Origin: Pomphorhynchus laevis
Lineage: Eukaryota; Acanthocephala; Palaeacanthocephala; Echinorhynchida; Pomphorhynchidae
NCBI GenBank assembly: GCA_012934845.2
Contig: WNNJ02001602.1
Span: 1 to 64,000 of the forward strand
Length of the DNA: 64,000 nucleotides
Direction: 5' to 3'
A program made the position numbers and the translations under genes. The notes beneath the pieces were generated by a model that did not search any database, was not told where the DNA came from, and worked only from the letters and a program-made list of their open reading frames with translations. Below, piece by piece: positions 60,399 to 64,000 of this stretch (within the stretch, counting starts at the first letter, position 1; each line of letters starts with the position of its first letter).

Positions 60399-60430
60399 CT
60401 TGTATGTTTGCTCTGCGTCATCCAGATACT
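60399..60430 (-). other. Possible further upstream exon, unassigned
   Basis: After a good acceptor (CTTTGTAATAACAG) the minus strand reads EYLDDAEQTYK up to a weak GTCGTG donor, and stays open to VVIRQYVILD. Composition is coding-like and the strand fits the UBR4-like gene, but neither the phase link nor the family match can be shown. Confidence 0.2.
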
Positions 60431-60835
60431 CTGTTATTACAAAGACAACAGTTTAGTCACAAAGACAATTCTTTCAAAAACCTGTTTTCGACCGTGAAAA
60501 GCTTGTAAACAGGTTTAGATTATAAAGTTAGGGTGAAAATAACTGCGGCACATCAAATTGAATGACCTGCAATAACGATAGGCAACAGTATATATATAAA
60601 ATGAGATTACATTTTAGGTGTAGACAAAACAATTGGAGGAAAGACAGACAAAAGGAAATTCGTGCAGCAGATGGAGTAGTTGCTCGTGATGTACAATATC
60701 GCACTAACTGGATCAGCTGCAATACACGATTTTAAAATCAGTTTTAGCATAACTGATTAACGAAAATATCAGAAGTAGTATTGAAATGGTCAATTGATAA
60801 TTGACCAACAACAATCAAGCAGTGATCAAAATACC

Positions 60836-61215
60836 TACAATCAAATCAGCTAACTGAGTCTACGTATTTAATATAATTATAAAATAAAACAAACATAATA
60901 ATGCTAAATCAAAATTTAATAATTAAATAATAAAATAAAAAATGATATAAGATTTTTTATAATTTAAATCAAGTTAAAATAAAAAATTGAAATTTAAAAT
61001 AAACGTGATTTTAATGAATTGACTAATAAATAACAGACGTTGTATCATAATAAGAATTAGAGGTCATCAGGAGGAACTGCTATGCTATCAGGTTTCGGCC
61101 CCTAACTCCTCTACCCAACATAGCAGCGGGGCCAAATACATGCTAATGATGTATTTCCTCTGAAATAACTATCTAGTATCTTATTCTAATACAAAGTATA
61201 TTATTTATTATCCAT
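60836..61215 (+). repeat. AT-rich 380-bp interspersed repeat (R1), longest copy
   Basis: Starts AATCAGCTAACTGAGTCTACG, runs through TAAGATTTTTTATAATTTAA and GAATTGACTAATAAATAACA, and ends with a GC-richer part GGTCATCAGGAGGAACTGCT, CAGGTTTCGGCCCCTAAC, CCCAACATAGCAGCGGGGCC. On the minus strand the end region combines GGCCGAAACC with CCTCCTGATGACC and a 10-bp stem (CCUCUAAUUC with GAGUUAGGGG), a permuted hammerhead-like arrangement. At least ten more copies occur in this window. No ORF, so non-autonomous. Confidence 0.8.
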
Positions 61216-61320
61216 CCATAAAAATTTGCCACTTAAGAGTTTAAATTTATTCTTTATATTATTGTGTTGATTTATATATTTTACTATTTTCTGCTTGATC
61301 TTATTTTTACAGTAACCTAG

Positions 61321-61683
61321 TTAAAAATATGTATCTATTAAATAATTTAAATGATTTTGAAGAAAGCCAATATCATTACATATTGTTGCAATTCTTAAAA
61401 TTTCATTATTTAATGTATTATATTTTATATTATATGGTATGCATGAATGCTCATGCAAAAATATGTTTCTTGTAAATTTAAATATGTCATCTTTACGATA
61501 TAAATTAATAGTAGTTTTAGTTAATGTTAATTTAATGTTCATATCTAGATATACACCTTCTTTATCATTAATATTGGTATTGTTAAGAATAAGGCTACCT
61601 GTATAAATTTGTTCACTAATTGAATAAACATTGCTAGAATTAAATACACATATATCATCAATGTATCGAAACATATATTTCAT
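61321..61683 (-). mobile_element. YIDD-type reverse transcriptase fragment, copy 2
   Basis: A 120-codon open frame. YMFRYIDDICVFNSS is the RT palm catalytic motif; YLDMNIKL and INLYRKDDIFKFTRNI follow, then HEHSCIPYNIKYNTLNNEIL. The layout (RYxDD, YLD, Y-K-DDF, S.IP, NE..RI) recalls the RTs of large invertebrate retroelement families related to PLEs. I cannot assign the exact clade. 5' and 3' parts are missing. Confidence 0.7.
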
Positions 61684-62659
61684 ATCTTTACATAATTAAG
61701 ATTTATTTTTTAAACAGTTATTTTTTAAACAGTTAATATCCCGTAATCAATTAAACATTGTTTTTAATGATTAACAGTGCTATTCACTGTTAGATATGTT
61801 AAAATACATTAAAAATTCCTAATTTTCACACGATCATCATTAGGGACTTTTGAAAGTACAAATTTAAAGTGAGTACATAAATCGATATGTGCTAAAACAC
61901 AATTTGCGAAATGTGCAACGATCGTACATTGATTTAAGATCAAAAACATCTGTGTAGGTTAGTAATAATATTTCAAATACTAAGGATATAGAGATGTAAA
62001 CTAAGTTCCTCCGGTGAAGAAACTCAATGATCTTCTACAGTTGATGGTAGAGATCTCTCTGAAGATGGTTGATTATTTTAACGTATTACTAAAACCCTTT
62101 ATACAAAAATATCCGTGGAAAATTATATTTACTTCAGTTGGAAATTAGCTGGAGTTTATCGCATTGCTTTCTCTTCATCTAATATGGCCGAATAATATCA
62201 TAGTTATTTCATTACACAACTTAGAAAATATGGCACAGCAGAATACCGACCCAATTAGGTGCCTCAATAATCATCAATAATATCGTTCCCGATTTAGTAT
62301 TTGAAGATATCTTAGAGTTTGATAAAAAAAAACGGAATTAAGATGTTGCTTAGCACGAAGGGAACAATTGTAACGCTGAATCAACGCGCTGCCATTGGTC
62401 CATCTTGCATGGCAACGGAGATGCAAATAGTTAAAGATGTATGCCGGCAAGTACTTAAAACAGGACGCAATAATGTACTATGGTGAGGCGTCGCTTATGT
62501 ACATCCATCGGAAAAGAAACGTCCCCACCATTCCTTTCAATCTTCATTCAAATATGTCAGCTTTTGGCAAATAGCCATAGGAATGAGATCGCCACCACAA
62601 TGCTTTTAACCTCATCTTCCTATATTACATGCATTAACGTTAGTCGTTAAATATTTTTA

Positions 62660-63790
62660 CCAAATGAAATACCGGTAACATGTCTTAAGGAGCTGCGGCC
62701 CGTTTCGATTCAAAACTCTCTTATCTCTATCTACAAACAAGCGTTTGCTTGTAAAATCTGAGACCATTTAATTAGGCGAAATTTTATCTCATTAAATTTT
62801 ACTGGGTTCGTTAAAGATCGCTCGGTCCATTTAGTAATAGGTAAGGTGCATCATTTATACCATGATAAAAAACATCAGCTTGCTGTGACCGATTTTCTCG
62901 ACTTTTCTGCCGCATTTGAGCGCATATTTATTCCTTTATTATTTCTTATCTCTGATCCCTCGAATTGCCTGCGAAAATTGTTAGCAGGGCGGAGATACAA
63001 TGTTATCCAGGCGTTTCTTTTATGAAGACGACCTTGATGCACGTCAGATTTATCCAATTATAGATGTGCCCTAAAGTTTCTATTTTCTCCAATCTTGTAT
63101 CTTGCTGCTAATATTATGCTCTTTAACCATCTGTTGCTAAACAACATCTAGTGGTGTATGCTGATAATACCACAGCCATGTTCTCTTGACGCAAGTGCAA
63201 GGATACAGTATCTAAAGTCAGCTAATTCTTACTCAGATTAAAAAACCATATTTCGGCATCCAATATTCTTATCAACCACTCTAAGACGCAAATGATTGAT
63301 TTCATAATGCCCGTGCAAATATAAAAAAGTTGAAGAGACTAACAATCTCTACTATTTTTCCATCCATCTAAATTACCACTCTCTTTCTTTACACATCGAG
63401 TAAGAGACATATGGTCCAGCATTACGGTTAAATGAACCTTTGGATCAAACTTAAATCATTTTGAAAGTGCTCTGATAATATCAAGGAGAGCTCTGAAACA
63501 GGCTCAGTGCCTTACATTAAAAGCATTATCCAACTACGCATGTGGCGTACCTAGGTAATCTCGGGACTCGTATTCTTCTCAAGAGAACGTCCCTCAGAGC
63601 AAAGATCAAGATTTATTAAGCTTCTCACGTCGAGATACCGACCACAGGGCGCCGCGATTGTGATTTCAGGTGTATGGAAGACCCTGGGTGGCTCAATCGC
63701 AAAGTGATGACTTGGCGTAAACTTGTAGGAACTTATTTCACCATCGGATAAGAACAACCAAAAGAAACTTAGACAATGTCATCAACTATG
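62660..63790 (+). mobile_element. Decayed LINE with RT, right end
   Basis: Plus strand, several frames: CLKELRPVSIQNSLISIYKQ, FVKDRSVHLVIGKVHHLYHD, KKHQLAVTDFLDFSAAFERI, a degraded YADN in place of YADD, and a C-terminal part LIISRRALKQAQCLTLKALS. The order matches the 35.3-34.4 kb minus copy (HQLAV, AAFxRI). Many stops and shifts; old. Confidence 0.7.
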
Positions 63791-64000
63791 TTTTTGTCTT
63801 GTTTTCAAAATTATCTATTTATCATTTATTAAGAATTCCTTGTTAATAAATCAATAATTTTCTTTTATTTTCAATTTTGTCTTGGACATTAATTTCAATA
63901 CATTTTTTATCTGTAGGTATGACCTTTTTTATTTTTAAAAGTGATTTATTGTAGGGAAATCTTGTTGGCATAGCTCATTATAACATGACAATATTTTAAT

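Overview
Kind of DNA. This is AT-rich eukaryotic nuclear DNA from an invertebrate animal (species not identifiable). It has spliced genes with GT-AG introns from 50 nt to about 17 kb, long (TA)n tracts, Penelope-like retroelements (PLEs) with GIY-YIG endonucleases, LINE tails, foldback repeats and a processed NDUFB10 pseudogene. No bacterial gene, operon, CRISPR array, tRNA or rRNA was seen.

Backbone. Most of the window is one minus-strand gene, a divergent homologue of the giant E3 ligase UBR4 (calossin, Drosophila purity of essence/pushover). About 22 exons between 59.7 and 4.1 kb were recovered by eye from splice sites, phase agreement and residue patterns. They cover part of the armadillo-like solenoid (59.7-59.1 kb, and possibly 51 kb), the beta-sandwich ahead of the zinc ribbons (49.0-43.9 kb), the zinc-ribbon cluster (44.0-26.7 kb), and then solenoid again (23.2-4.1 kb). 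The 5' exons and the C-terminal ligase module lie outside. Phases agree at every junction from 48.96 kb to 4.1 kb.

Inside its introns. The 16.8-kb intron (43.9-27.0 kb) holds two PLE clusters, several LINE fragments and, on the plus strand, a second spliced gene (32.2-34.4 kb) whose short exons repeat an EYR-type motif, perhaps MDM1-like. Other introns hold a broken PLE (21.5-22 kb), palindromic foldbacks, an unrecognised decayed coding segment (12.2-13 kb), the NDUFB10 pseudogene (47.2-47.8 kb) and copies of a roughly 380-bp AT-rich repeat. The region 52-58 kb is an old, heavily broken Ty3/gypsy-type fossil. The right end (61.3-63.8 kb) has a reverse-transcriptase fragment and a decayed LINE.

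Main pattern. Many unrelated-looking repeats carry the same small RNA design: CTGANGA, a short hairpin, GAAA, a 2-bp self-complementary stem III, and flanks that pair as stem I. This is the minimal hammerhead ribozyme described for PLEs. It occurs in the PLE 3' ends and also in each arm of several small palindromic foldbacks, which suggests that the foldbacks are non-autonomous, ribozyme-bearing PLE relatives. The PLE fragments are joined in opposite orientations and bounded on both outer sides by (TA)n tracts.
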